A stretch of DNA of 64,000 nucleotides, from positions 1-64,000 of the forward strand of contig CAJUMZ010000009.1 of the NCBI GenBank assembly GCA_910587665.1, read 5' to 3'. Below the pieces are notes generated by a model that was not told where the DNA came from, made no database searches, and was given only the letters and a program-made list of their open reading frames with translations. This document shows positions 16,911-26,292 of this stretch, one piece after another. This stretch comes from an uncultured Muribaculum sp. GTDB lineage: Bacteria; Bacteroidota; Bacteroidia; Bacteroidales; Muribaculaceae. Position numbers and translations under genes: made by a program. Position 1 is the stretch's first letter. The number at the start of each line of letters is the position of its first letter.

Positions 16911-17527
16911 TATTTCTCAATTAATACGATTGAACCTTTAGCTCCGGGGACAGAGCCTTTTATCAGCAACAGGTTATGGTCGGCGATCACCTTCAGCACC
17001 TGAAGATTCTGAACGGTTACACGCTCGTTACCCATCTGACCTGCCATGCGCATTCCCTTGAACACCTTTGCGGGGTAAGAACAAGCGCCGATTGAACCGG
17101 GCTTGCGGAGACGGTTGTGCTGACCGTGGGTAGCCTGACCTACTCCACCGAATCCGTGACGCTTTACAACGCCTTGGAAGCCTTTACCCTTGGAGGTGCC
17201 TACGATGTCTACAAAGTCGCTTTCAGTGAAGAAGTCGACATTGATGACGTCACCAAGCTTGTACTCTCCGTCAAATCCTTTGAACTCGGCCAAGTGTCTC
17301 TTGGGTGTTACGCCGGCTTTCTTGAAGTGACCGAGCTCGGGGCGGGTGGTATGCTTCTCCTTCTTATCCTCAAATCCGAGCTGGAGAGCATCGTAACCGT
17401 CGGTTTCCGCGGTCTTAACCTGAGTAACTACACAAGGACCTACTTCGATAACAGTGCACGGTACATTCTTACCGTCGGCACTGAATACGGATGTCATTCC
17501 GATTTTCTTTCCTAATAATCCTGGCAT
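16910..17527 (-). CDS. rplC: 50S ribosomal protein L3
   Basis: Early assembly protein near the peptidyl-transferase centre, 205 aa. Motifs: MPGLLGKKIGMTSVF, VDIVGTSKGKGFQGVVKRHGF and the GQMGNERVTVQNLQV C-terminal region. Confidence 0.99.
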   Translation of the reverse strand: MPGLLGKKIGMTSVFSADGKNVPCTVIEVGPCVVTQVKTAETDGYDALQLGFEDKKEKHTTRPELGHFKKAGVTPKRHLAEFKGFDGEYKLGDVINVDFFTESDFVDIVGTSKGKGFQGVVKRHGFGGVGQATHGQHNRLRKPGSIGACSYPAKVFKGMRMAGQMGNERVTVQNLQVLKVIADHNLLLIKGSVPGAKGSIVLIEK

Positions 17528-17574
17528 TTCTCTTGATTGTTTAATAATGTTGATTTACTTTCTTTATTAAAATC

Positions 17575-17880
17575 TTACACCTTGACCTCTACCTGAACAC
17601 CGCTGGGGAGCTCGAGCTTCATCAGGGCGTCTACGGTCTTGGCACTTGAATTGTAAATGTCGATCAGACGCTTGAACGATGACAGCTGGAACTGCTCACG
17701 CGACTTCTTGTTGACGAAGGTAGAGCGGTTTACTGTGAAAATACGCTTGTGGGTGGGCAGAGGTATAGGTCCGCTTATCACCGCACCGGTAGCCTTTACA
17801 GTCTTTACAATCTTCTCTGCCGACTTGTCGAGCAGGTTGTGATCGTAAGATTTTAATTTGATTCTGATTTTTTGGCTCAT
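17575..17880 (-). CDS. rpsJ: 30S ribosomal protein S10
   Basis: Small-subunit head protein and, as NusE, an antitermination factor. The 101-aa protein has MSQKIRIKLKSYDHNLLDKSAEKIV, GPIPLPTHKRIFTVNRSTFVNKKSREQFQ. It begins only 18 nt after fusA, linking the str and S10 gene sets. Confidence 0.99.
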   Translation of the reverse strand: MSQKIRIKLKSYDHNLLDKSAEKIVKTVKATGAVISGPIPLPTHKRIFTVNRSTFVNKKSREQFQLSSFKRLIDIYNSSAKTVDALMKLELPSGVQVEVKV

Positions 17881-17898
17881 ATTCTTTTTGATAAACTG

Positions 17899-20025
17899 TT
17901 ATTTCAATAAGTCAACTCGACCCTGGCACTCGGTAAGGACATTCTTGGCTATCGAGCTGCTCACTTCTGCATAGTGAGAGAATGTCATGGTGCTGGTCGC
18001 ACGGCCTGAGGTGATTGTACGGAGTGCGGTAACATAACCGAACATCTCTGCGAGAGGAGCCTTTGCCTTTACGACGCGGGCGCCGCTGCGGCTTGTCTCC
18101 ATGCCTTCTACCTGACCGCGGCGCTTGTTCAAGTCACCGATCACGTCACCCATGCTCTCCTCGGGAGTCACAACCTCGATCTTCATGATAGGCTCAAGAA
18201 GCACGGGATGTGCCTTCTCTGAAGCTTTCTTGAATGCCTGGATTGCACAGAGTTCGAATGAAAGCTGGTCGGAGTCTACCGGGTGGAACGAACCGTCGAT
18301 TACAGTAACCTTCAGGTGCTCTACGGGATAGCCGGCAAGCACACCGTTCTTCATCGCGGTCTGGAAACCCTTCTGGATAGAGGGGATGAATTCCTTGGGG
18401 ATGTTACCGCCCTTAACCTCGTCGACAAACTGGAGGTTGCCCTCGAAGCCTTCGTCAACAGGCTCAACACGTACGATGATATCGGCAAACTTACCGCGAC
18501 CACCGGTCTGCTTCTTGAATACCTCACGAAGTTCGACAGGCTCGGTGATTGCCTCCTTGTAGGTAACCTGCGGGCGACCCTGGTTGCACTCTACCTTAAA
18601 CTCGCGGCGGAGACGGTCGATAATGATATCAAGGTGAAGCTCACCCATACCAGAGATGACTGTCTGACCGGTCTCCTCGTTGGTCTCAACGCGGAATGTC
18701 GGGTCTTCCTCGGCAAGCTTCTGGAGTCCTACGCCAAGCTTGTCAAGATCCTTCTGGGTCTTAGGCTCTACAGCGATACCAATCACGGGATCGGGGAATT
18801 CCATTGCCTCAAGTACGATGGGAGCGTCTTCTGCACAAAGGGTGTCACCGGTGCGGATATCCTTGAAACCTACACCTGCGCCTATATCGCCACACTCGAT
18901 CTCTTCCTTGGGGTTCTGCTTGTTGGAGTGCATCTGGAACAGACGTGACACACGCTCCTTCTTGCCTGAACGGCTGTTGAGCACGTATGAGCCTGCCTCG
19001 ATGTTACCGGAGTAAACACGGAAGAAGCAGAGACGGCCTACATAGGGGTCGGTAGCGATCTTGAACGCAAGAGCACACATGGGAGCTTCGGTCGAAGGCT
19101 CGCGGGTAAGGATTTCATCGGGATTGTCGACAGCATGGCCTTCAACGGCGCCGGCATCGGTCGGGCTGGGAAGATAAGCACATACGCTGTCAAGAAGCGG
19201 CTGCACGCCCTTGTTCTTGAACGAGCTTCCGCATATCATCGGCACAACGCTCATTGTAAGGGTTGCGGCGCGGAGAGCCTTGCGGATCTCATCCTCGGTG
19301 ATTGTGCTGGGATCGTCGAAATATTTTGCCATCAAGTCGTCGTCAAACTCGGCGATCTTCTCAAGCATCTTGTCGCGCCACTCCTCAGCCTCAGCCTGGA
19401 GGCTTGCAGGAATTTCCTCTACAGTATAGTCGGCGCCCATTGACTCGTCGTGCCAGTAGATAGCCTTCATGGTCACGAGGTCAACCACGCCCTTGAAAGT
19501 CTCTTCAGCACCGATAGGTATCTGGATCGGGCAAGGATTTGCACCGAGGATCTCCTTGAGCTGACGCACCACCTCGAAGAAGTTTGCGCCCGAACGGTCC
19601 ATCTTGTTGACATAACCGATACGCGGCACATTGTACTTGTCGGCCTGACGCCATACGGTCTCTGACTGGGGCTCTACGCCGCCTACCGCACAGAATGTTG
19701 CCACAGCACCGTCAAGCACACGGAGCGAGCGCTCCACCTCAACGGTAAAGTCAACGTGTCCCGGAGTGTCAATTAGATTGATTTTGTACTTCTCGCCGGC
19801 ATATTTCCAGAATGCGGTGGTGGCGGCGGAGGTGATTGTAATACCACGCTCCTGCTCCTGCTCCATCCAGTCCATAGTGGCTGCACCGTCGTGTACTTCA
19901 CCGATTTTATGTGTAAGACCGGTATAGAAGAGTATACGCTCCGATGTGGTGGTTTTACCGGCATCGATATGCGCCATAATACCGATATTACGGGTATATT
20001 TTAAGTTTGCGTCTTTAGTTGCCAT
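17899..20025 (-). CDS. fusA: Elongation factor G
   Basis: GTPase that drives ribosomal translocation, 708 aa. The G domain shows AHIDAGKTTTSERILFYTG (G1), DTPGHVDFTVEVERSLRVLDGAV (G3) and NKMDRSGANF (G4), followed by domains II-V ending in the GRATSTMTFSHYAEV region. The sequence is complete and in the usual place after rpsG. tuf, which follows fusA in many proteobacteria, is absent. Confidence 0.99.
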   Translation of the reverse strand: MATKDANLKYTRNIGIMAHIDAGKTTTSERILFYTGLTHKIGEVHDGAATMDWMEQEQERGITITSAATTAFWKYAGEKYKINLIDTPGHVDFTVEVERSLRVLDGAVATFCAVGGVEPQSETVWRQADKYNVPRIGYVNKMDRSGANFFEVVRQLKEILGANPCPIQIPIGAEETFKGVVDLVTMKAIYWHDESMGADYTVEEIPASLQAEAEEWRDKMLEKIAEFDDDLMAKYFDDPSTITEDEIRKALRAATLTMSVVPMICGSSFKNKGVQPLLDSVCAYLPSPTDAGAVEGHAVDNPDEILTREPSTEAPMCALAFKIATDPYVGRLCFFRVYSGNIEAGSYVLNSRSGKKERVSRLFQMHSNKQNPKEEIECGDIGAGVGFKDIRTGDTLCAEDAPIVLEAMEFPDPVIGIAVEPKTQKDLDKLGVGLQKLAEEDPTFRVETNEETGQTVISGMGELHLDIIIDRLRREFKVECNQGRPQVTYKEAITEPVELREVFKKQTGGRGKFADIIVRVEPVDEGFEGNLQFVDEVKGGNIPKEFIPSIQKGFQTAMKNGVLAGYPVEHLKVTVIDGSFHPVDSDQLSFELCAIQAFKKASEKAHPVLLEPIMKIEVVTPEESMGDVIGDLNKRRGQVEGMETSRSGARVVKAKAPLAEMFGYVTALRTITSGRATSTMTFSHYAEVSSSIAKNVLTECQGRVDLLK

Positions 20026-20059
20026 TATCGGATGATAAATGTTAGTGAATCATATTTTA

Positions 20060-20536
20060 TTAGAAACGGAAATGAGCGAATGCGCGGTTGGCTTCTGCCA
20101 TCTTGTGCATGTCTTCCTTGCGCTTGAATGCGCCACCCTGCTCATTATATGCGTCTACAATCTCAGCTGCGAGCTTGTCAGCCATGGTCTTTCCGCCACG
20201 CTTGCGGGCATAGATGATAAGATTTTTCATCGAGATAGACTCTTTGCGGTCGGGGCGGATCTCAGTAGGAACCTGGAATGTGGCACCACCCACACGACGC
20301 GATTTAACCTCTACCTGGGGAGTCACATTCTCAAGTGCCTTCTTCCAGATCTCGAGGGCGGTCTTCTCTTCGTTGGGCAATTTTGACTTCACAGTCTCAA
20401 GTGCGGTATAGAATATTGTGTAAGAAGTGTTCTTCTTGCCGTCATACATCAGATGATTTACAAACTTTGACACTCTTACGTCATGGAAAACGGGATCAGG
20501 CAATACGATCCGTTTTTTAGGCTTTGCTTTTCTCAT
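20060..20536 (-). CDS. rpsG: 30S ribosomal protein S7
   Basis: Assembly initiator of the small-subunit head, 158 aa. Contains MRKAKPKKRIVLPDPVFHDVRVSKFVNHLMYDGKK and VTPQVEVKSRRVGGATFQVPTEIRPDRK. A 165-bp gap separates it from rpsL. Confidence 0.99.
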   Translation of the reverse strand: MRKAKPKKRIVLPDPVFHDVRVSKFVNHLMYDGKKNTSYTIFYTALETVKSKLPNEEKTALEIWKKALENVTPQVEVKSRRVGGATFQVPTEIRPDRKESISMKNLIIYARKRGGKTMADKLAAEIVDAYNEQGGAFKRKEDMHKMAEANRAFAHFRF

Positions 20537-20701
20537 TGTTTAATTAAGTTGTGTTTTTGGTTGCTTGGCTGCTTTTTAATCTTCAACTCGGCTCTCTTGC
20601 CTCGTTTACTCAACCTAAATTGCTGTCCAATAAATCAAAAACGAAGTTGTAATTAACTGGGTTTTGTTTATCTCTGCTGCTCTTGGAGCGCGGGGCGGTT
20701 A
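20537..20701 (-). promoter_or_regulatory. Long rpsL-rpsG intercistronic spacer, possible S7 target
   Basis: This 165-bp spacer in a compact operon has no credible gene and no convincing -33/-7 pair. In E. coli, S7 represses its operon by binding the S12-S7 intercistronic region. By analogy this spacer may act as a leader for S7. That is inference from position and length only; I do not see a defined fold. Confidence 0.3.
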
Positions 20702-21106
20702 TTATTTCTTACCCTTTGCCGCGGGGGCTGCTCCCGGTTTCGGACGCTTTGCTCCATATTTGGAACGACGCTGTGTGCGATCCTTCACGCCGCTGGTATC
20801 AAGTGTTCCACGCACGATGTGGTAACGTACACCGGGAAGGTCCTTTACACGACCGCCACGCACAAGCACGATTGAGTGCTCCTGAAGGTTGTGACCTTCG
20901 CCGGGGATGTAAGAGTTGACCTCTTTTCCATTGGTGAGACGAACACGAGCGACTTTACGCATTGCAGAGTTAGGCTTCTTGGGGGTAGTGGTGTAAACCC
21001 TCACACACACGCCGCGACGCTGCGGGCAGCTGTCAAGCGCGGGTGACTTACTCTTATCCTCAAGAGCTACACGTCCTTTTCTTACTAATTGCTGAATTGT
21101 AGGCAT
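20702..21106 (-). CDS. rpsL: 30S ribosomal protein S12
   Basis: Decoding-centre protein, first gene of the superoperon, 134 aa. Shows MPTIQQLVRKGR, KSPALDSCPQRRGVCVRVYTTTPKKPNSAMRKVARVRLTNG (the classic streptomycin-resistance region with Lys at the PKKPNSA motif) and GRVKDLPGVRYHIVRG. The tail is lysine/alanine-rich. rpoBC does not precede it in this window. Confidence 0.99.
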   Translation of the reverse strand: MPTIQQLVRKGRVALEDKSKSPALDSCPQRRGVCVRVYTTTPKKPNSAMRKVARVRLTNGKEVNSYIPGEGHNLQEHSIVLVRGGRVKDLPGVRYHIVRGTLDTSGVKDRTQRRSKYGAKRPKPGAAPAAKGKK

Positions 21107-21245
21107 CTTAGTTGTTGTTTTTACTTAAATGTTTATTATCGTTGTTATTCTTCGTTTATCATCAGCATAACGCCACAAGCCACCTATCACCTTGAATCTC
21201 AATTCGGTAGAAAGGTCAACCTGCGCTACACGCTCAAAAACTTCG

Positions 21246-21277
21246 CAAAGTTACTCACTAAATTGCTATTTTCCAAA
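21246..21277 (-). promoter_or_regulatory. Promoter of the ribosomal superoperon
   Basis: On the minus strand -33 TTTG (21274-21277), 20 bp, -7 TAACTTTG (21246-21253). This predicts a start near 21240 and a leader of about 130 nt before rpsL. The -7 octamer and the following GCG are the same as in the two promoters at the left edge of the window, suggesting a shared strong class. The remainder of 21107-21387 shows no other feature. Confidence 0.75.
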
Positions 21278-21387
21278 TAATTCACTCTCAAATTCGCGCT
21301 TTTTCACGATTATTATCTCTAACCGGGCTTTTTCACGCTTTTTCAGCACATTTCAAAAGCTTTAATATCTTTTAACTCGCCGGGGCA

Positions 21388-23592
21388 TCATTTGAGCGTC
21401 ACGCCATACTCTTCAAGCGCGCTTCTCAGGTTATGCACATTGAAATTGTCATTAGCCACATTTCCCTCCCTGTCAATCAGAATATAGCGGGGTATCCCGC
21501 TGAACCGGAATAGATCACGGAGCCTGTTGAAGTCCGATGCCGGTATGCGGTGCGTCACCTCGCCCTCAAGGTTGGCTGCGACATATTTGTTATAGGCGCC
21601 TTCAGGCGACTCGCCGTCGCTTGTGATAAATATCATTTTGAAGTCGGGATTGTCTCGGTTGGCGCGGCGCATATCGGCGGATTGCTCTATGTTGGAGCGA
21701 CAAGGACCGCAATATGTGCCCCACATGTCGAGCAACAGAAATTTCCCGGCATGGGGCGCAATTATGTCACGCACCACACGACCGCGTTCATCATCAGGCA
21801 GCGTATAGGCTTGGTTTTCATAAAGCCCGGCAATATGCTCATGCATCGCCTTTATCATAATCGGATTGGTGACCGCCCCGCTGTCGACAACAGCCTTTAT
21901 GACAGCCAAGGCTTCTTCGCGGGAATAGGTACTCGGCTTGATGGAGCTGTAGCTGCACATCGTCGACGACTGCACCGCCTGCCACAGCAGCGGTATGTCA
22001 TCCGTTCCGGCAAAATCCTTCATAAACACGGACTGCCTCTTTGCATAATACGCCTTATAGTTATAGTCCGATGCCTCAGGAGTCTTTTCCGCTCTAAATT
22101 CTTTCAGCTCCTCCGTCATCCCGTTCCTTTCCGCTATATCATCTGAGGAAGACTTGTAAAGCGCCATAAGCTCCTCAATAGTAAGATACTTGACAGTCCC
22201 GAGATTTTCAGTCATCATTTGCGCGATTTGTTCCTCTTCCGGAGTCAGCACCGCCCCTTTCTCCTTAAGGAAAAGCAGCTCCATATCTTTAAACTCAACG
22301 CGATACAGGTATTTGATTCCAGCCAACTCAAAAATATTGCAGAATGCCATCCTGTTGGATATGGTGCGAATTTCGGAGTTGGCAAGAAACCACGGATCTT
22401 CGTCAGCAATCACACCCTTGAGCGAGGAATAATATTCCATGGTCAAAGGCTCACTCAGCGACACCGCGAGGGAATCTTCATATACAACGTTCTCCCGCAT
22501 CATGGCATAATCAAGCAGCTGGTAAGCCATATTGGACCTCCTGTTAATATCAAGAAGCTTTAAGGTATGTGGATGTAGCTTCGCTCCTGCCACATAATCG
22601 TCAAGCGACTTTCCATATTCGGTGTCCCATTTCTCTATCTGCTTCAGGGCATTGGAAGGCGTCATCGTCTTGTAGATGTCACCTATCCAAACAACCGGCG
22701 CCGCAGGGGCACAGGCAAGCTCATGGTTGATCTCTCCGAGATCCCCGCCGAAGCGGACATCTGAAAAATCGACGGGCTTATCGCATATACGGTCAAATCT
22801 ACATTTCAATATATCTTCCCAATCGACCAGCAACTCAACTGTGCGACCGGGCTCAAGATAAAGATTTACATTGAACATATTGTTGAAATTCAGCCACGAA
22901 AAGCCGGGGCACACAAGCGGCAATAAAGCGCTGAATGTGCCGTCGCTCTTGATCTCGACACTGACGGGGAGCTCTTTACTTGTAAGAGGATCCGGCAAAT
23001 AGAGCATCATATTGCTGAATCCGAGCCGAGGGTCATACCCGTTAATCCTTCCCGACAGAAGGCATTCGTCTTCTTTGAAAAATTCATCTGGCACTCCCGG
23101 ATAAGGTTTTTCATTACGCGCCGACCACTCATCGGGATCAACCCTCGATGCCTTGACCGCCTTGTTACCGTCAAGACGCAAGCCATATATGCCCCAGTCA
23201 TCCTCGTCAAAATTTACCGCTTTCACTTCGGCAGGCAGAGGCGGATATATGATCGTGAAATCAGCCTCGCCCTCGTCGGGCATCCAAAACAGGTCATTCA
23301 AAGTGATTCCCTCCCCTCTCACAGGGTTATATCGCTTGCCTGTAAGCGGATCGGTAAGTGCAGCCGCACTGTCAATCCTTATCCAGTAATGCGGGCGGTA
23401 TGTGGCATGGACATCTATACGGGTAGCCGTATCGCTGCGCTCAACACGCTTGATGGTAAGCGTATTGCTTTTTCGAAATTCATAATCGGGATAGTCCTGC
23501 TCGGTCGTAGCGGAAGCCGTCAGAGTTTCCGCAAAAGACATCAATCCGACAATCAGGGCAGAAACCATGATGATACGTTTTTTCACTGACAT
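21388..23592 (-). CDS. Secreted TlpA-like thioredoxin-fold protein
   Basis: A 734-aa exported protein with an N-terminal signal peptide (about residues 1-28, hydrophobic core MVSALIVGLMSFAETLTA). Roughly 590 residues of Bacteroidota-specific extracytoplasmic domain follow, then a C-terminal TlpA/AhpC-TSA domain. The redox motif is WGTYCGPC with Cys628 and Cys631, and the cis-Pro region is SGIPRYILIDREG. Such proteins are common in Bacteroidota and are thought to act as periplasmic disulfide reductases; the client is unknown. It stands alone between rpsL and the importer operon, and its last codon is close to the superoperon promoter region. Confidence 0.88.
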   Translation of the reverse strand: MSVKKRIIMVSALIVGLMSFAETLTASATTEQDYPDYEFRKSNTLTIKRVERSDTATRIDVHATYRPHYWIRIDSAAALTDPLTGKRYNPVRGEGITLNDLFWMPDEGEADFTIIYPPLPAEVKAVNFDEDDWGIYGLRLDGNKAVKASRVDPDEWSARNEKPYPGVPDEFFKEDECLLSGRINGYDPRLGFSNMMLYLPDPLTSKELPVSVEIKSDGTFSALLPLVCPGFSWLNFNNMFNVNLYLEPGRTVELLVDWEDILKCRFDRICDKPVDFSDVRFGGDLGEINHELACAPAAPVVWIGDIYKTMTPSNALKQIEKWDTEYGKSLDDYVAGAKLHPHTLKLLDINRRSNMAYQLLDYAMMRENVVYEDSLAVSLSEPLTMEYYSSLKGVIADEDPWFLANSEIRTISNRMAFCNIFELAGIKYLYRVEFKDMELLFLKEKGAVLTPEEEQIAQMMTENLGTVKYLTIEELMALYKSSSDDIAERNGMTEELKEFRAEKTPEASDYNYKAYYAKRQSVFMKDFAGTDDIPLLWQAVQSSTMCSYSSIKPSTYSREEALAVIKAVVDSGAVTNPIMIKAMHEHIAGLYENQAYTLPDDERGRVVRDIIAPHAGKFLLLDMWGTYCGPCRSNIEQSADMRRANRDNPDFKMIFITSDGESPEGAYNKYVAANLEGEVTHRIPASDFNRLRDLFRFSGIPRYILIDREGNVANDNFNVHNLRSALEEYGVTLK

Positions 23593-23680
23593 GCTGTTTG
23601 ATTTTGATTGGTTAAATTAAAACTTCTTGAAACTTCCCTCAAGAATATATATACCTCTGTCTATATTATAGTTACAACTG

Positions 23681-23688
23681 CAAATATA
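23681..23688 (-). promoter_or_regulatory. Probable -7 element for the TlpA-like gene
   Basis: TATATTTG on the minus strand fits TAnnTTTG and lies about 90 bp upstream of the start codon. The nearest -33 candidate (TTTG at 23712-23715) is 23 bp away, a little long. Confidence 0.35.
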
Positions 23689-23755
23689 GCACTCAACCAC
23701 AAACCACGCCCCAAAATTAACAGCAATTCACAACAATAAACTTCATTTAACCCCT

Positions 23756-23791
23756 ATCAGTCCCATCAGTCCCATTAGCCCCATTAGCCAC
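23756..23791. repeat. Four tandem 9-bp repeats (ATYAGYCCC)
   Basis: The units ATCAGTCCC, ATCAGTCCC, ATTAGCCCC and ATTAGCCAC run head to tail in the gap between the TlpA-like gene and the importer ATPase. The same 9-bp unit recurs inside the coding sequence at 34716-34769 and as two units at 38072-38089, so it is a small dispersed repeat family. Confidence 0.8.
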
Positions 23792-23812
23792 ATAATACCC
23801 TCCTTGCCCCGA

Positions 23813-24523
23813 TTACCTCAGCCCCGCGCGCTCAAGCAGCCCCGAGTCGGCAAAAATTTCCGAAGTATTGCCGTCGGCAACCACATGCCCGCGCGACATC
23901 ACGATTGTACGCGGGCACAACTCCTTCACCATGTCCATGTCATGCGTGGCGATTATACATGTATGCCTGAATCCCGCTATACGGTCAATCAACAGCCTGC
24001 GGGCGTGCGGATCAAGATTGCTCGAAGGCTCGTCAAGCACAAGGATGTCAGGCTCCATCGCAAGCACCCCGGCAATAGCCACACTACGCTTTTGTCCGCC
24101 GGAAAGCTCATATGTCGGTCGCTCCTTCAGCTCATATGCGCCCACTGATTTCAGCGACTCGCCCACACGCCGCCTCACCTCCTCCTCCGGAAGTTTCATA
24201 TTGACCGGGCCAAACGCTACATCCTCTTCTACGGTAGGCATAAAAAGCTGGTCATCCGGATTCTGGAACACAAGCCCCACCGTGCGCCTGATAATCGGCA
24301 ACGTCTCCTTGGTTATCGGCACATCGCCCACCACAATGTTACCCTTCTGCGGAGTAAGTAGCCCGTTGGTGTGCAATATCACTGTAGACTTGCCCGCGCC
24401 GTTGGCACCGACAAGCCCGACCTTCTCGCCATGGGTGATCAGAAACGACACATCGTCGAGAGCCTTCAGCCCGTTGGGATAGCTGTAGGTCACATGATCG
24501 AATTTTATATAATGGTGGCTCAT
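23813..24523 (-). CDS. ECF nickel/cobalt transporter ATPase
   Basis: ATP-binding subunit of an energy-coupling-factor importer (CbiO/NikO family), 236 aa. Walker A GANGAGKST (39-47), Q-loop QNPDDQLF (87-94), ABC signature LSGGQ (140-144), Walker B LVLDEP (161-166) and H-loop ATHDMD are all intact. It follows the T-component gene by 18 nt. Only one ATPase gene is present, as in NikMNQO/CbiMNQO systems. Metal specificity cannot be read from this subunit. Confidence 0.93.
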   Translation of the reverse strand: MSHHYIKFDHVTYSYPNGLKALDDVSFLITHGEKVGLVGANGAGKSTVILHTNGLLTPQKGNIVVGDVPITKETLPIIRRTVGLVFQNPDDQLFMPTVEEDVAFGPVNMKLPEEEVRRRVGESLKSVGAYELKERPTYELSGGQKRSVAIAGVLAMEPDILVLDEPSSNLDPHARRLLIDRIAGFRHTCIIATHDMDMVKELCPRTIVMSRGHVVADGNTSEIFADSGLLERAGLR

Positions 24524-24541
24524 TATTATATGTATATTGAA

Positions 24542-25330
24542 TTATGAGAAAAAGGCACTTATATTGACAAATCGACACGCCGCGATCAAGCCGCAGGCGA
24601 TTATCACGAACAATGTATCCCTACCACGCCACTTCATCTTTACTATGGAAGGAAGCTCTCCCGTGAAGCCACGCGACACCATCGCCCGGTGGATACGCTG
24701 CGCGCGGTTGACAGTCCTCATCAGAAGCTGGCCTACAAATGTGCCCCACATCTTGAACCCGTAGCCCTTTCTGCCATAGCTCCGCGACTTGCGCGCACGA
24801 TCCATGTCGATCGCTTCTTCCACAAGGAGATAGATATAGCGGTACACAAGCAGCAGTTGGGTTGTAAAGACGCCGGGGACTCCCATTTTGCCAAGCCCGC
24901 GACACACCCGGTAAAACCCCGTGGTCATGATCAGCACAAGAGCCATCTGCACCGACAACAATCCGCGAAGAAGTATCGACACAAACTCTACCCAGCCCTT
25001 CGTGATGACTACACCGCCGACAGTGAGCATCGGCTCTCTTTGAAATATCGGGTTGAAAATACCTATAAAGGCAATAAAAGGCAGCGTATATAGCGACTTG
25101 CGCATGACCTTGCCGTACTCTATGCCTCCCATTGCACAGGCTATTATCGGAAATATCCAGAAAAGCAATATTCCGGCAAGGGCGTCGGGCGATTCCGACA
25201 GCACTGCTATTATATATATGAGTACGACCAATGTCTTCGCCCGCGGATCAAGCGAGTGAAGTACGCTCGTCGAGCATGCCGACCTCTCGACCTGCTTGAA
25301 CTCGGTAAGTGCCTTTTCGAGAGCGGTCAC
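24542..25330 (-). CDS. ECF transporter T component (CbiQ/NikQ-like)
   Basis: Membrane coupling subunit of the importer, 262 aa, with several hydrophobic segments and the two coupling-helix motifs near the C-terminal half (ARKSRSYG and AMVSRGF) that grip the ATPase. Its start overlaps the stop of the upstream permease by 4 nt (ATGA), implying tight co-expression. Confidence 0.9.
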   Translation of the reverse strand: MTALEKALTEFKQVERSACSTSVLHSLDPRAKTLVVLIYIIAVLSESPDALAGILLFWIFPIIACAMGGIEYGKVMRKSLYTLPFIAFIGIFNPIFQREPMLTVGGVVITKGWVEFVSILLRGLLSVQMALVLIMTTGFYRVCRGLGKMGVPGVFTTQLLLVYRYIYLLVEEAIDMDRARKSRSYGRKGYGFKMWGTFVGQLLMRTVNRAQRIHRAMVSRGFTGELPSIVKMKWRGRDTLFVIIACGLIAACRFVNISAFFS

Positions 25331-26292
25331 GCGGCATGCCTCTTTTTAGTAAACATCGCACACACCACCCATACGAGCGCCACTACTATCGAGCACCCTA
25401 TGATCCCCGACCACGTACTTTCATAATCGGGAAGAAACGAGGTGGAATTCTGTACCGAAGCCATGGTACGGGCTATGGCCGTACCCATGGCAGGAAGATC
25501 GGTAGACCCTGTTATACGCGAGATTGTCCACTCCAGCCCGTCGGGATATGCGGAGGCAATCCAGGTGAACGCCGCGCCAAGCACAACAGCTATGCCGAGA
25601 AACACCAACGCGGCTTTCTTGTAATTGCCCGCATGCTTTCCCGTCTCGGCCCTGTAGCCGGCAAGAAGCGACGGCTGATAAGTCTTGACAAAATAAAGGA
25701 CAGCTGCCGTGGCGATTCCCTCGCCTATACCGATAAAGAAATGTATCGTGGTCATCAGTCCGAGGAATTCTTTTGCCGGAAGCGCGGTGACGCCCGACAG
25801 TTCGGTCTCGGCGGTCACCAAAAGCGCACCAAGCTCAAGCCCTGTGACCGATGCCACAATTGCAGCCGCCATGACGCGCCATGTGCTTCGCCCGTCTCCG
25901 GCTATCGGGCGATAGACCAAGGGGTATGCAATCAATGTCGAACACACACCCATGTTGAGCAGATTACACCCGAGTGCCATAAGACCGCCGTCGGCAAAGA
26001 TCAGGCATTGCACCACAAGCACCGACGCAAGCGTCAGAAATGCCGCCCACGGGCCTAACAATGCGCCAAGCAAGATACCTCCTACAATATGCCCGCTCGA
26101 CCCTGTACCAGGGATGGTAAAATTTATCATCTGTGCGGCAAACACAAAAGCCCCCATCACGCCCATAAGCGGGACAAGATTCTCCGTGGAGGCATTTTTC
26201 ACCTTACGAGCCGAGACGGCAAGCAACGTCACCGACACCGCGGCGGCAACTCCCGCCACTGCGGGCGAGACAAGTGCATCTGACATGTGCAT
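25327..26292 (-). CDS. ECF nickel/cobalt substrate-binding permease, CbiM/NikM with fused N-type domain
   Basis: Substrate-specific subunit, 321 aa. The start is fixed by the MHMSDALVS N-terminus: in CbiM/NikM the amino group of Met1 and His2 coordinate the metal, so a free N-terminus is needed. Residues 1-210 are the M domain, with seven or so hydrophobic segments and a GxGSSGHIVGGILLGALLGPWAAFL-like block. The C-terminal ~100 residues, with two membrane segments, resemble the N component (CbiN/NikN/NikL type) fused in frame. No cobalamin biosynthesis genes, NikR or B12 riboswitch are visible next to it, so nickel is as likely as cobalt. Confidence 0.88.
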   Translation of the reverse strand: MHMSDALVSPAVAGVAAAVSVTLLAVSARKVKNASTENLVPLMGVMGAFVFAAQMINFTIPGTGSSGHIVGGILLGALLGPWAAFLTLASVLVVQCLIFADGGLMALGCNLLNMGVCSTLIAYPLVYRPIAGDGRSTWRVMAAAIVASVTGLELGALLVTAETELSGVTALPAKEFLGLMTTIHFFIGIGEGIATAAVLYFVKTYQPSLLAGYRAETGKHAGNYKKAALVFLGIAVVLGAAFTWIASAYPDGLEWTISRITGSTDLPAMGTAIARTMASVQNSTSFLPDYESTWSGIIGCSIVVALVWVVCAMFTKKRHAA

